Below are positions 49,732 to 50,113 of a DNA stretch of 50,113 nucleotides, piece by piece (the first letter of the stretch is position 1; each line of letters opens with the position of its first letter). The notes beneath the pieces are model-generated. The model worked only from the letters and a program-made list of their open reading frames with translations, did not search any database and was not told the origin of the DNA. Position numbers and translations under genes: made by a program. Source of the DNA: Acidobacteriota bacterium (GTDB lineage: Bacteria > Acidobacteriota > Thermoanaerobaculia > UBA5066 > Gp7-AA6); assembly GCA_020199905.1 (NCBI GenBank), contig JAIVJS010000084.1:1-50113 (forward strand), given 5' to 3'.

Positions 49732-50039
49732 CTGTTTCTCCGGGAGACCATCGCCGCATAGCGCGGCGTAAAAGGGCCGTTTGACCGACATTCAAGGATA
49801 TCACGGTGGCCTCTACCACCCGCGCCCACCGTCGCGCGCGCGCTAATCCTTGCAACGAGCGCGCCGCTTCTCCTTTCAACGAGCGCGCCGCTCCTGCAAC
49901 CGCGCACCGCTTCCGGACTCAAGCAACGACGAGCGCGCCGCTTCGGAATTCCAGGGGCCGCGCCGCGCCCGGAATTGCGCGCAGCAGGTCGCGCGAACCC
50001 GATTGCCCCCGGGCGGGGGTCCTCCGCTATTCTCCCCGC
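49732..50039. repeat. Intergenic region with four imperfect direct repeats
   Basis: No gene is seen in these 308 bases. From 49853 to 49943 the unit CAACGAGCGCGCCGCTT occurs at 49853, 49877, 49897 (degenerate) and about 49926, with irregular spacing of 20-29 bases. The region separates divergent genes and may hold their promoters. A CRISPR array is excluded because the spacers are too short and the units too degenerate. Confidence 0.6.
50028..50033 (+). promoter_or_regulatory. -10-like TATTCT for leaderless gene at window end
   Basis: TATTCT lies six bases before the ATG at 50040, and no ribosome site is present. Confidence 0.45.
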
Positions 50040-50113
50040 ATGAAAAAGATCCCCGTGATGGTTCTGGCGGCGGCGTTCTCGATCTCCTTCGGTCTCCTCG
50101 CGGCACAATCGAG
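50040..50113 (+). CDS. Exported protein, N-terminal fragment only
   Basis: Only the first 24 codons are in the window. They encode a signal peptide: MKKIPVMVL followed by a hydrophobic core AAAFSISFGLLAAQS. The start is supported by the -10-like hexamer at the leaderless distance. The rest of the protein lies outside, so its identity cannot be told. Confidence 0.65.
   Translation, partial: MKKIPVMVLAAAFSISFGLLAAQS

Noticed and set aside
49853..49943. CRISPR-like direct repeats
   Set aside because: Units are degenerate, spacers are only a few bases long and uneven, and no cas gene is near.

Overview
The window is a gene-dense, high-GC stretch of bacterial chromosome. The gene set points to a heterotrophic aerobic soil- or sediment-type bacterium, most plausibly an Acidobacteriota (Thermoanaerobaculia-like) genome. 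It includes a HEXXH metalloprotease of the DUF5117 type beside a DUF885 protein, a DUF1015-serA-serC operon, a DUF2911 protein, secreted S41 and beta-lactamase-fold proteins, and a TPR protein behind a small sigma-like ORF. The phylum assignment is inference from gene content. No rRNA, tRNA, CRISPR array or intact mobile element was recognised.

Region 1 (about 0.4-16.1 kb) is a nucleobase catabolism island. On the + strand lie a CoA-acylating semialdehyde dehydrogenase, beta-ureidopropionase, dihydropyrimidinase and a class III aminotransferase (reductive pyrimidine route to acetyl-CoA), followed by a three-subunit xanthine dehydrogenase-type hydroxylase. Its FAD subunit is fused to a CitE/HpcH-like aldolase domain. 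On the - strand lie allantoinase, allantoicase, OHCU decarboxylase, hydroxyisourate hydrolase and uricase. An NCS1 allantoin/hydantoin-type permease is divergent from allantoinase. Together they could import ureides or nucleobases and strip the nitrogen. The aminotransferase could join the two arms by moving the beta-alanine amino group to glyoxylate.

Region 2 (16.1-27.8 kb) holds envelope and central-metabolism genes: a small exported DUF5329-like protein, a lipoprotein phospholipase-D/cardiolipin-synthase homologue, an SDR, a soluble transhydrogenase (SthA), a two-helix ion channel, an acyltransferase, a PLP-dependent decarboxylase, a DUF885 peptidase-like protein and a frameshifted zinc metalloprotease. 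Region 3 (27.9-32.4 kb) has an unusual 48-aa peptide / sigma-like / TPR cassette, a beta-hydroxyacid dehydrogenase homologue, a MOSC protein, a protein of unknown function and a PilZ protein. Region 4 (32.4-37.8 kb) has an S33-type hydrolase and the DUF1015-serA-serC serine operon. Region 5 (37.9-50.1 kb) has a small unknown protein, a wrecked amine oxidase, a DCC/lipase-maturation-factor fusion, a DUF2911-TPR protein, a two-component system, an S41 protease with a class C beta-lactamase-fold hydrolase, a broken thiolase, an acyl-CoA desaturase, and the start of an exported protein.

Three signals cut across the regions. (i) Degenerate 7-bp tandem repeats, of several sequence families but constant period, sit at or very near stop codons at about ten loci, and in two cases are translated as C-terminal tails. 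(ii) A TANNNT hexamer lies 6-8 nt upstream of many start codons that lack a Shine-Dalgarno site, the signature of leaderless transcription. (iii) Three genes carry frameshifts, two of them with missing internal segments, and a fourth is an in-frame fusion that lost sequence. This may be gene decay or assembly error and should be settled by read mapping.
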